The notes under the pieces were generated by a model. That model was not told the DNA's origin. It saw only the letters and a program-made list of their open reading frames with translations, and ran no database searches. From assembly GCA_018398805.1 (NCBI GenBank), contig JAGFBZ010001885.1:1451001-1515000 (forward strand): 64,000 nt of DNA, given 5' to 3'. The number at the start of each line of letters is the position of its first letter. Position 1 is the first letter of the stretch. Below are positions 23,645 through 33,880 of this stretch, piece by piece. Origin of the DNA: Hirundichthys speculiger (lineage: Eukaryota; Chordata; Actinopteri; Beloniformes; Exocoetidae). Both the position numbers and the translations under genes were made by a program.

Positions 23645-24089
23645 CTACAACTACAACTACAGGCTGGTCACAGTTAGTGCTGGTCTGTTGGGCCAGTGTC
23701 ATGCAGCAGACCTCCATCGGTACACTGGATTTCCCTCCAGGCCCAACAGGAACCATCCAGTCATGTCAGCCCCTCCACCTGCAACAAGTCTTGTCAAGGT
23801 GATAAGTCCCCCACAACCCAGAGGGAACAGAGAAGAGGAACAGCCCAGAATCCAGGAAGCCACTGGCCAGCACATCGGCAATACACACCAGCAGCACCAT
23901 GGGTAGGCACGAGGGCCCCCAAGCCACCACACTGAGATTGCCCCACAGAGGGTGTGTCCCTCAGCCCCAAAGGACACAAAGGATAAAGGACGGACCAAAC
24001 CCACAAGGAGGGGGAGAGCACCACAGCTCAAGGGGATCCAATTTGAAAATACCTTGGCTGCCCAGCATGTACAACCACCAGTGGGGCTG
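23645..24089. mobile_element. GC-richer interspersed repeat, unclassified
   Basis: Contains ATCCAGGAAGCCACTGGCC, ACGAGGGCCCCCAAGCCACC and GGTGTGTCCCTCAGCCCC blocks that I recognise as a fish interspersed repeat often found directly next to the SINE that follows. Frames on both strands are Pro-, Gln- or Trp-rich and have no motif. Class unknown. Confidence 0.5.
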
Positions 24090-24405
24090 AATTACCTGCT
24101 GGAGCCTATCCCAGCTGTCTACTGGCGAAAGGCAGGGGTCCACCCTGGACAGGTCGCCAGTCCATCGCAGGGCCATATGCAGACAAACAACCACTCACAC
24201 CTACGGGCAATTTAGAACCACCAGTTAACCTGACATGCATGTTGCTGTTTTAGGTGTGGCTGGAGGAGTACCCAGAGGAAACCCATGCTAGCACGGGGAG
24301 AACATGGAAACTCCACAAAGAAAGACCCCTGCCGAGGTTCGAACCAGGAACCTTCTAGCTGTGAGGCAACAGTGCTAACCACCAAGCCACCGTGCTGCCC
24401 TGTGT
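24090..24405 (-). mobile_element. tRNA-headed SINE, near-complete copy
   Basis: The fullest copy of the family also present at 8009 and 10942. The minus-strand head reads GGGCAGCACGGTGGCTTGG, then GTGGTTAGCACTGTTGCC (box-A region) and GGTTCGAACC (box-B core). The body blocks ACATGCATGT and ACCCTGGACAGGTCGCCAG follow, and the tail is CTGGAGCCTATCCCAGC on plus. The ATGG tail is missing at the 24090 side. Confidence 0.8.
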
Positions 24406-24473
24406 TTATTTAATGCTCAAATAAATTGTAGATGTTAATAAATACGTGTTAGCCTGCTAGCCGAGCTATGATG

Positions 24474-24661
24474 GGTGGCTGTAGCTCAGTTGGCAAGACA
24501 CTGAACCCTAACTTGCCCCCAGTGGGTTGGCAGGACCTTGCATGGCAGCAGCCGCCTACTGGTGTATGAGTGTGTGTGGGTGAATGTAGAGGCCAATCTA
24601 AACCTCTTTGAGGGCACCTTGATGCTGTGGATAAATCGGTATAAAAGTGCAGTCCATTACC
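24474..24661 (+). mobile_element. SINE with deleted tRNA-like head
   Basis: Starts with GGTGGCTGTAGCTCAGTTGG (a tRNA-like 5' end with box A) and jumps directly to CAAGACACTGAACCC, which normally follows a much longer head after TCCTTGGG. The missing part includes box B. The junction lies at a TTGG shared by both sides, suggesting deletion between short direct repeats. The rest (GTGTGTGGGTGAATGTAGAGG, GGTATAAAAGTGCAGTCCAT) is the usual 3' body. ATGATG occurs on both flanks (24468-24473, 24662-24667). Confidence 0.65.
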
Positions 24662-24759
24662 ATGATGCTACACTGACGTTCTAATTGCAGAAAGTCTGAA
24701 CTGCTTCCTCCCATACTTGGATGTTCATACTTGGCAAATGCGACTTAGGAATACATACT

Positions 24760-25014
24760 TCGAAGTACACAACTCCAGACTTTGCATACATGGAATTGAG
24801 AAACAGCAACATATATACACACAAGGGCTGGTGAGATTGCAGGTGGGAACAACCAGGGGAGATGAACAAAGGGAAGTTAAACAAAACTCAACACACAAAA
24901 CAGGCCTTCAAAGTAATTAAGGAAGTAAAGTTAACAGGACAGGGTACAGGGAATACAAGAACTAATGAAACCCTCGACACAAAAGAAGTCCAAAACCAAA
25001 CCAAGACCGTGACA
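24760..25014 (-). mobile_element. Truncated LTR fragment, Gypsy-type
   Basis: The right edge reads CCAAGACCGTGACA, giving TGTCACGGTCTTGG as the 5' LTR end on the minus strand. The body (AACAACCAGGGGAGATGAAC, AAAACTCAACACACAAAACA) resembles the LTR at 45566. The polyadenylation end is missing, so only about the 5' half of an LTR remains. Confidence 0.5.
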
Positions 25015-26780
25015 ATGTGGCTATGATTTGTTCAGTGTTAAAAGTGATTTGTCAGATATTTTATGTCTGACCTTGTGAGATTCGTTTTGAACTACATTAA
25101 TAGGAAGGAGTCCATGTCTGGAAGGAGCTTCAGATACAGGCTCTTATAATTTTGATTACGTACTGTGTTAGTTTGATAGTGTACCAAGTTGACAGAAAAC
25201 TGATGGCTGCCCCGGGGGTTCAAAAATATATCTGTAAATTCGTCTTACCTTGTGCATGGGAAATTGATTAACGGCACACAAGTATTGCCAATTATATGCA
25301 ATTAGCACTTAATAGGCTAAATATTGAGCCTCTTTATTCAGACATTTTATCATAAGTAACAATCATTTGGATCAATTTAGCCAGAAGAAAAGATATCAGA
25401 CAAAATTATTGAATAATGACTGTTACAGATCTAGCAGCATGTGAATTTAATAGCTTGGCACAGATGCATTTGGCCCGGTGAAGACTTCCTCCAGATGTAA
25501 ACCCATCTGGATTAACGATTCACACTGCTGCTCAGTGCACTCTGGGGCCCAGCTTTTGTTCTCCTGTTGCAGGTTAAAGGCTTATATACACTGGCTTTAG
25601 AAACCATTGGCTTTCAAATGTCCATAAATAACAGATTCACTTGACATTTTATAGATTTTAATTTAGCATTAAAGTGATGCCTGTTAAATGTGGAAAACTT
25701 GTTAGTACTGCAGAGATATATGCAGTGAGTCTTTTAACAGTTCAGGTATTGATGAATTTCGGTTCATGTATTAGTACAATTTATATATTTTTTTCTTTGA
25801 AAGGCATTGATTTACTTCTGGATCTCCAGGGACGAGTAAACTCTGATGTTTATTAGTCTCCAGCCTCCCTCCCTTGGTCTGGTGTATAGGTGCTGGACTT
25901 AGGGTGAAACCCTTAATGCTTCTGAGGAACTTTCTTGTCTGGACATCAGTGGCTTTCATCTCCTCCTGTGGTCAGATTGCTATCCCAGAGGGGTAGCCGA
26001 TTCATGTCAGGATATATGCATTGATATGTTACCTTCAGTTTTAAAGCTGGCTCTTCAGAATCTGTAGCTTTGTAGACTTGGCTGTTCTAGCAAACAGTCA
26101 TAGCTTGCTGGTTCTTCTATGACAGTTGACTCTCTTTGACATCCTTTTGAGTTTCCCTTTGGATGAGTTACGCTCCAGCTAGATTAGTTTTTTTTTTAGG
26201 TTGGTGCAGTTCTTATGCACCATCATTTTCCCTCCTTCTTTAAATGTCTGAGTGACAGAATAAATGTGACTGGCACAAGTAAAGCTTAGAATTTATGTGC
26301 CCAGCACGACAAATCTGTGAACTTGCATCAAGTTTTTGTCACTGTTTCTGTGTTGGCAATAATAAAATTTCAACACATTACATACCACCACCATGCAATG
26401 TGTTGTGATCTGCCTATTTCTAACCATTTATGTTAGCCTATTGCAATATTATAAAGAATGTTTCCTTTTGTAATTTGGATTCTATGAAATGTGCATTTGT
26501 CTACAGATGTGTGTTATTCACTGCATTAGTCCTATTGTTTCTGTTCTACATATTCAGTGAGTTCACGTCTTTGCACTTGTGGTTGTTCCTCCCTGCATCA
26601 GCATGGAACACTGGAAATGGGTTCATCATTGCTGTGTGAGAGGACCTGTTAGTGCAGAGAGCAGACAGAAGGTAGGGAAATGGTTGTGGAGGACATGAGA
26701 ACAGAGAAAGGGGATACAGTCTTAAGTGTTAGTGATGGACTAGACAATGGGAGGTGATGTACCTAAATCAACCTTTTCCT
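25015..26780. other. Non-coding stretch
   Basis: AT-rich sequence. Around 25850-26200 the composition is more balanced and resembles antisense coding debris, but no motif is recognised. No gene is supported. Confidence 0.4.
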
Positions 26781-27475
26781 TCTCTGAATTCCAGAAGCTG
26801 ATGGGTAAGGAAATGGCTCCGTGATGTCATCCACTGCAATCCTGATGGGGAAACTTCAGCTTTTTTTATAGGTCTATCCCACACCAGAGCAAGGTTAACA
26901 TAAGCCAGTTGCAGCATTGTATTAAGATGATTAATACAGTGACATTAACATCACTAGCCTCACCTTATACCTAACAAAATAAATATCCATAGCTGGCTAG
27001 CGAGCTCTGGTCTATAGTAGAGAAGTCATTGACACGATGGACCAGAGCTAATGCTAACAGAGAGACATTATAACCCATCACTCTCCCTGCTGCTAAATCA
27101 TATTATCACTTTTACTAAACACTGGTTAAATCAATCTTCAAAAACAAAGCTAACTTACCTTGGAGAAAATGTAGGTGTGTTTTGTAACTTTCCCCACGTT
27201 CAGTTGCTTGTGTGAACGGACACATAACTGAACCCACAGCTGCATTTTTCCAGTGTTTGTTTTATCTTGGGAAAGGGAATAAAAATGTCCCCTCCACACA
27301 GGTCCCAAGCAGCAATATTTCACCATGGTGTTATTATAGTATAATATTAACACTGATGATACACATCGGAAAAAATAACGAATTAACATAGTCCTTAATG
27401 CAGGAGCAGCAAGATTTGTCCGACCTAGCAGTACAGTAACTAGGGAGGGGGCGGTGCTTACCAAAGGGTCAATTG
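26781..27475. other. Possible non-autonomous DNA element interior
   Basis: Balanced composition, dense in GCTAGC/TTAACA-type words (AACTTACCTTGGAGAAAATG, GGCTAGCGAGCTC), and a GGGAGGGGGCGGTGC edge near 27450. This has the texture of fish non-autonomous DNA transposons. No inverted termini or target duplication were found, so this is a weak call. Confidence 0.25.
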
Positions 27476-28039
27476 TGAGTCTAGAAATTTTAGTATGTGC
27501 TTAGCTTTTATTATGGACATGTTATGATTAGACCTTAATCTTTAAATGTAACTGACTCCACCAGTGGACATGAGATTTTCAAGTCAAGGTATTTAGTGTT
27601 GGGTAAAAAAAAAAACTAAAGCGATGTGGGTCACCTCATAGACTCCTTTTATCTATCAGGACCAATATTTCTATTCAAGCTTTATTCAGAAGTATACTGT
27701 CTTACATAAGTAGTCTTTCAAATGACACTTGGTGTTGAGCCTGCAAATAAGTTGCAGGACGATAAATGGTCTTTGTTTTCCCTGCAAAAAATTTCATGCC
27801 ATTTGATTTTGGCAAAAAAGATAAAAACTCTCTTATAAGTGTCTTGTAAATAGGTGTAGAATGGAACTCATTAGACTCTAATATGACTTAAATAGTAAAT
27901 AGTTAATGTGATCCATTCAAAGAACATTTGATTTAACTGGAAGGCAAATTTGAAATGACTGGATTATGTTTGAAGGTTTCTGAGTCATTCAGAGTAATCA
28001 TTTCCAACTTTGGGAAGGCACTATTTATTCTATCATTCT
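27476..28039. other. Non-coding stretch
   Basis: AT-rich, no gene and no recognised repeat. Confidence 0.45.
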
Positions 28040-28560
28040 ACAAAGATGGCAAGTTCAACCAGCTAAATGACTACAGCCAATTACAAAATTATTATATTTT
28101 ACCAAAATGCTAGGGAAGCTGGAATCAAACAAGTGCAAGCATTTTTTAAATTACATTCAGAACTAAAACCCGAACCAATCAGATGGAAAAGTCAAACTGA
28201 AAACACTGAAAAAGTTAGTGACAGGATCATTTATTTCTATGCTGATTATGCTGTTTTATTTACTTCTACTGTGGCCTCAGCTGTCCAAACAGTCTTTGTA
28301 TACTAAATTTTGTGCATTGCCAAAAACATCAGTTGACCTTCGATCACGTATAAATTCAGACAAAATAAAATGTATGCATCCTCCATTTGTGTGACAGTTA
28401 TGTTCAAATGAATATGAACATTCTTGATGTGATTCTTATGAAAATACCTTAGCTTTTGGTTGAACAATAAGTGTTTTAAAGAAAAAAAATATTTTGGAAT
28501 AAAAACCTGGAACTACAAAAAGCAGCAACATTTAAACAGCATATCAATCAGGTTTGTAAG
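28040..28560 (+). pseudogene. L1/Tx1-like reverse transcriptase C-terminal remnant
   Basis: In plus-strand frames the order EPIRW ... RIIYFYADYAVLF ... RINSDKIKCM ... FKEKKYFGI follows the L1-type RT layout: EPLA(I/W), the FADDxLLF catalytic box, GYKINxxKSE, then FxYLGI. The catalytic box reads YADY, so the second Asp is lost. The segments lie in two frames with a stop after 28303, and the piece is about 170 codons, so it is dead. It is joined to an L2-like fragment at about 28566. Confidence 0.55.
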
Positions 28561-28565
28561 ACTTT

Positions 28566-29214
28566 TTTGTCTTTTTTAACCTCCGTAATATTGCCAAGAT
28601 TAGGAGAGTCCTCTCCCAGGGTGATGCTGAAAAACTAATCGATTATTGTAAAGCATTATTAGCAGGATGTCCGAAAAATTTGCTGAATAGCCTCCAGCTG
28701 ATCCAAAATGCAGCAGCGAGAGTGCTGACAGGAATCCGCAAGAGAGATCATGTCTCACCTGTGTTAGTCCTCCCTCCACTGACTTCCCATAAAATCTCTA
28801 ATCGAATTTCAAATTCTGCTACTTGCATATAAAACCCTTAACGGCCAAGCTCCTCGTTATTTACAAGATCTGATAACTCTTTATGCTCCTAACAGAGCTC
28901 TCCGCTCTCTGAGTGCAGGATTACTTTTAGTTCCTAGAATATCCAAAAGTATTCGGAGGACAGGGCCTTCTGCTAACTGCTAGACTGGTTCCTTTACTAT
29001 GGAACCAGCTAGCAGTTTGGGTCCAGGAGGCTGACACCACCTCCACCTTTAAAACAAAGTTACAGTTATGGGAATGGCCGAAGTCAAGACTAGAGCAGGC
29101 TGGTCTGAAACATAGCCTCGTCCTAGCTATGCTGCTATAGGTCTACTCTGCAGGGAGACACCAACATGATCTGCTGAGCGGTGTCCTCACCTCTCTTCTT
29201 TTCCCGCTTTAACC
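28566..29214 (+). mobile_element. L2-like LINE 3' coding end
   Basis: Translation in shifting frames gives AKLIDYCKALLAGCPKNLL, then LQLIQNAAARVLTGIRKRDH and PVLVLPPLTSHKI. These match the C-terminal region of fish L2-type ORF2 (DYCNALLAG, LQLVQNAAARVLT, HISPVLASLHWLPV). The 3' sequence CTGCTATAGGTCTACTCTGC and CATGATCTGCTGAGC is the start of its 3' UTR. Several stops and frameshifts are present. The 3' UTR continues past an insertion to 30700. Confidence 0.8.
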
Positions 29215-29394
29215 TTTCTTTTCAGCTATATACATTGTTACTTTTTAAATCTCATTTTACTCTTGTATAATAACAATAAAAAGATTTCTATTTGTTTGTA
29301 TTTCCAGTTAATTAAGAACATCTCATAAATGTGTCTGCATTTCACTGTTCCCATAGTTTTTTTTCTGTCCCCCTCTTTTTTTTCTTTCTGTATA

Positions 29395-30110
29395 TTCAAA
29401 TTCAAATTAAAATTCAATAAATACTTTATTAATCCCCCAAGGGGGAAATTCAAGTTTCAGTACACCAGTCTGGTGTACTAGAGGAGCTGCCAGCGTCCAG
29501 CGCTCCTTTTCATGCCAGGTCCCGTGGTCCGAGTGCTAACTCCAGTTAACAGCCGTTAAAACAGTTAACAGCCGTTAGAACCAGTATATCTCCATAATGA
29601 TGACAAGTGAGATATCTCCAGGTCAGAGGAGGAAACACTGATGAACCAAACCATCTCCTCTGGGAAGACCGAGCTCCATTCAGTCCGGTGAGCGACGGAG
29701 CCGACCGTCCCAGAGCCCGGTTCATCATGTTGTCATTTCTCCCGGCGGTGCTGGGCCCCAACCAGGTTACCAGACGGCCCCTGCCAGGTCAGCTGACCCA
29801 TCCGGCGTGTAGACAGCTGGACGGGGGCAGCATGCCGCCGCTGCTACGTCGGGGGCCCCCGTTACCGGCTCCGTGACGCTGCAGCCCGGATCCAGTGGCG
29901 GTGGTTGCCGCGTGGTAGCAGTTCAGGGCTACTTAGCTTTCCCCAACCGGCCTCCAGCGACACCGTCCATGTCCGCGGCGGCAGGTCTCCACCGGCCGCA
30001 AGAGGACCGATCCGCCCCCTGCAGGCAGTATGTCGACATCCGACCGCAGATCACCACAAACCGGGCACAAACTGGAGCGTCCAGCGTCCAGCAAGTGAGC
30101 AGTTTCCAGA
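29395..30110 (-). mobile_element. GC-rich retroelement-like insertion
   Basis: On the minus strand this ends with CCCTTGGGGGATTAATAAAG followed by TTGAATTTTAATTTGAATTTG, a LINE/SINE-type 3' tail. The body from 29480 to 30100 is strikingly GC- and CpG-rich compared with its surroundings, with frames of 70 to 99 codons on both strands but no domain I recognise. L2-like sequence lies on both sides, so it appears inserted into that LINE's 3' UTR. It is unclassified. It could be a SINE, a 5'-truncated LINE or a retrocopy. Confidence 0.5.
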
Positions 30111-30359
30111 GCTACATATTAACAGTTACCACCCTCTGACCATCCTAGCGTTTACCTCCACCTGTCCTATAGAGATGTCTCTGGGATATCAACTAACATG
30201 CTGAGCAGCAGTCTGATCCTCTGACCACCTCAGTGTTGCTGCCTACATCTGTTTATATAGTCCTCTCTGTAGTACCACTCAGAATATAAGTGCATAGAAT
30301 TCTTAAATCTCCAGTTAATGGATAATTATATGTTTTGTCCTATATAGTATTTCCAGGAT

Positions 30360-30700
30360 GTATGTGCTCTCCTCTCTCTGTCCTCCATCTCTCTCCTCTC
30401 TCCCTTCTCTTTTCTTCCTTTACCCAGATGACCTTCAGCAGGAACGTCCCCTCTTAGGATCCAGGTCCTGCTCGAGGAGTTTTTCCTTGCCACTGTTTGG
30501 CTTAATTTTTTTTTTCTCCCACTACAGGAGTTTTTTTTTTTTACTTGCTATTTTTATTTGATAAGAATTTAATATTATAATTTTAGGTAATAATATTTGC
30601 TTGGGGTCATGCTCTGGGTCTCTGTGAAGGACCTAGAGACAACTTGCACTGCAATAAATGCAATACAAATAAAATTAATTTGAAACTGAATTGAATTTTA
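30360..30700 (+). mobile_element. L2-like LINE 3' UTR and tail
   Basis: The TCCAGGTCCTGCTCGAGGAG, TTTTTCCTTGCCACTGTTTG, GGGTCATGCTCTGGGTCTC and AATACAAATAAAATTAATTTG blocks are the terminal sequence of the LINE whose coding end is at 28566. The same blocks appear in reverse at 46486-46745. Confidence 0.75.
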
Positions 30701-31312
30701 GCCTTTGTCGTTGCAGTATATCACTGTGCTCTTAGAGATATAACCGAGGATCCCCTGAAAAAATACATTACTGTATTCTCTGGGATCAGATGGGCTTGCA
30801 GTCATTGCCAGTAAGTAGAGAACACCTCTGAATGTATTCATATATAATGCTCCTCTTAGCAAACGATACAGTTATCTCACATCTCCGATTAGGTATAAAT
30901 CTACTTCATGCTGTGTGTTCTGAGCCCTGTGCCGATACTGGGCCTGGAAAAGGACTTCTAAATTGTATGCCTCGTTAGAAGTTATTATCCAAAAAACAAT
31001 TCAATAGATCAAGAGGCACACTAACATGCGTGAACATACTCAAGAAGGATGCTGGAGCCCAAAGCACCAACGAACTAGCTAGATCTACGGAGAATCAGGA
31101 TGACTGGAAGCAACGATGGAACGCTCGTCTGAGGACGACCTAGTAGTATTTCAAACTGGGAGCTATAATGCCTCTCGAAGAATTCTAGTTGCCCTTCAGA
31201 ACACACAGAGAAGAGAGAAAGGATGTGTTTAAATGGACAGTTCTTGGATTTTAATGAATTATGAAAATTCACATTGTAAATATATTGTTTTCCCGTTGGT
31301 GTTGTTTTGGAA
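30701..31312. other. Non-coding stretch
   Basis: No gene. Balanced composition around 31020-31180 without recognised repeat. Confidence 0.4.
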
Positions 31313-31933
31313 CAGAGCTTCTCAATTATTTTCTGCTGCGTCCCTCCCAGGAAAAAGAAAACATTTTGGCCCCCCCACCACCATCGCGAACTATATAATT
31401 GTTATAAGTACACCTTTCCATTACACTGTATCCTTATTAACCCTTAAGGGAAACAAAAAAGAAAGAAATATAAATCAGCTTATAACAATGAATAAGAATT
31501 GTTTTTTAGTCCGTTAAGATTTAAAGTGCATCAATCTCATGGTAGTGAAGCCAAGCGCTACATTAGCATCGTCATATTTCCTCGTCTTAACTTTCTGGTG
31601 ACTTTTTTTGTCTCATTGTCTCCGTCTCTCTGCTTTTCGGCTCTGCATTTATTTTCATCCCTGTTAAAATTTTTCTGTGGTGTCTCTTGAGGGTTTGTTC
31701 ACTTCATATCTTATGCTCTGGGCTGTGTGCGCGCATGTCCATGCAAAAAGATTAGACTGAATGTAGCTAATACTCCCTGCACACACTATGACAATGAGAG
31801 CACCACTGCCATCTACTGTAGTATATGTGCAATTAAGTTTTATTCCAGTACGGCAAAAAAAGCATGTTCCGTGCCCCCCCGGCATCACACTGCACCCCCC
31901 CTAGGGGTTGCACCCCACTATTTGAGAAGGATG
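31313..31933. mobile_element. hAT-like element with CTTCTCAA termini
   Basis: The left end CAGAGCTTCTCAATTATTT and the reverse-complemented right end CATCCTTCTCAAATAGTGG share the CTTCTCAAxTA core seen in hAT terminal repeats, with C-rich subterminal tracts near both ends (31370, 31876-31910). No clean 8-bp duplication is visible. There is no transposase. A near-consensus CTCF-like core (one mismatch) lies inside at 31806-31819 on the minus strand. Confidence 0.6.
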
Positions 31934-33045
31934 GTCTTAGAGTACAGTTAAAAACAATAGTTTGACCTGCCACTTTTAAATAGATGTCAGAAATCCATAC
32001 ATCAGATTGTGAGACTCTGCTAAAAATCTGCAAAGTTATGTGTGCATGTGCATATGTGAGTCTATGGGAAAAATGGTTCTGTGATGTGTATGATTAACAA
32101 CATGCTGCTGCAGTGAGAACTGACCAGTGAATGAATCCTTTACATGTGCGGTGGGCAACAATGAGAAGTTGATAGATGACTTGGCCATTTGTAATATCTC
32201 CATGCCAGAGGGAGCAATGTAACATTAAATATGGTCACATAAGATTATTAATGTGTTGCATAATAATACCCAGGATGATGGAAGCAATACAGATGAAGCT
32301 GCTGTAATTTATTTAGAGGCATGTGGAAAAAATAAGCATGTCTAATGGAAATTATTGACCTTTTCAGCATATCTGAAAAAGCAAAGAACTGATCCTGTTG
32401 GAAACTTTGCCTGTAGATGAAGGTGTTACACCAGTTCCAAACCAATTCCTCAGCTTTTCAGATAAGTCTAGACACAGGTCTCCAGACCATGAACATTTTG
32501 ACCTTTTTATGGACCAAGTCTGTGTTTATTTATTTTGTGTATTTTTTTTATAACCATGTTGTTGAACGTGACAAGAATACAGAAGGTGCTTGTATTTGGG
32601 CATGTCAGTTTGAGGGAACAGGAATGGAGAGACAATGTGAGACTCTCTTCATCACGGCTATGAGAAGTAGGAAATGTTCTGCCTGGACTGTCATCTGCTT
32701 GAATCCAATAACTGATGTCTTGGACCTGTTGGCTCAGACTGTTGCATATTTGTCAGATCACTGTAAACTTTTGTTAGCATGGCCCATTCAATGTATAGTT
32801 AAGCCACAAATGGCTCTCTTTCCCAGGCAACCTCTCTTAATACAGAAGCTGAAAAAGAACTGATTTGATCAGTTCTATGAGCAACATCTGGCTGCAGATC
32901 CTGCATTGTTGACACAATAAAGAGCAGTTATGACCATTTTTGCAGCAATCCAAAAGCATCTACACTGAAGAGGATAGAGAGAATAGAGGAGTAGAGGCTG
33001 CAGTCACAGTCACATTTAACACAGCCGATCACGCTGTACCACTCA
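31934..33045. other. Non-coding stretch with a 148-codon open frame
   Basis: The longest frame, 32417-32863 plus, contains a hydrophobic stretch (SVFIYFVYFFY) near residue 38 but no family motif, ribosomal context or splice signals that support a gene. It is treated as chance. The rest is AT-rich unique sequence. Confidence 0.4.
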
Positions 33046-33053
33046 CCAGATAC

Positions 33054-33323
33054 TAGAGATGCACGGATGACGTATATTTTAACCCGCAACCGCTTCTTAA
33101 AATCTCTATCCGCCCGCTATCCATTTGCAGGAACATTTTTTCACCAATTTTCAAAACCGAACCGACCCGCCATCCTTTTTAATAATATGTAAAATATTTT
33201 TTCTTATTATTATTATTTGAGTGCTTCAACCGCAACCCGCCCGAATTTAATTGAAGTATTATTTTTTGACGAGTCATCCGCCCGATATGCGGATTATCAG
33301 CTCCGCCCGCGGGTGCATCTCTA
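33054..33323. mobile_element. hAT-like MITE with perfect 8-bp target duplication
   Basis: A 270-bp element between exact copies of CCAGATAC (33046-33053, 33324-33331). The left end TAGAGATGCACGGATG pairs with the reverse-complemented right end TAGAGATGCACCCGCGGGC. The interior has repeated CCGCCCG/ACCCGC words and a TATTATTATTATT run. Non-coding. Confidence 0.88.
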
Positions 33324-33522
33324 CCAGATACATTGGGCATTGTTTTTTCTTCTCCTTCTTTTTTCCCGTCAAGCAGCCGTTGTGAGTTCAATAATGCATT
33401 TGTTGTCATTTTTGAGCTTCAAAAATGTACAACTGTCAACAGTTGTGAGGACAAGTACATGAAAAGTCTCCTGTGACCCTTTTTTCTCCATTGCTTTGTG
33501 TGTGTTAGGGTTATTCGTGTGG

Positions 33523-33880
33523 GTTAGCTCCTCCCTGTCCACCAGAGGCCTCAGACGCACCTGGCTCCACATCTGCTTATCACACTTCTGCATTTAATAC
33601 CCTGCTCTTCAATCCATTCATCCCCAGATTGTTCAGTGTCTTCGTTTGGCATTAAACCTCAGGCTACACATCTTATTTGCTCTGTTCCACTTCTATCACT
33701 CATGGTTGCTTCCTCTGTGCACCCAGGATTTTCTGCCACGACCGCCCTGCCAACCACCTCTGGGATCCTCACTGTCTAGTCAACCAGCCCACCTGGCTGT
33801 TGATAAGTCCTGTTAACCTGCTACAGTTGTCCCGTACTTATGTCTGCCTTGCAACAAAACTTGAAGCAAATTTTCAATCT
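33523..33880 (+). mobile_element. LTR-like fragment, Gypsy-type
   Basis: The order CTCCTCCCTGTCCACCAGAG, CTGGCTCCACATCTGC, CATTTAATACCCTGC, CAGATTGTTCAGTGTCTTCG and GCATTAAACC resembles plus-strand fish LTRs, where an A/T-rich promoter is followed by an R region and a polyadenylation motif. Ends and target duplication were not found. Confidence 0.4.

Noticed and set aside
29546..30139. Host exons in the CpG-rich block
   Set aside because: The block ends in a retroelement-type tail and lies inside a LINE 3' UTR. Frames are open on both strands because of GC content.
32417..32863. 148-codon open frame
   Set aside because: No domain motif, mixed low-complexity segments, no supporting splice or promoter context. 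Frames of this length occur by chance in 64 kb.
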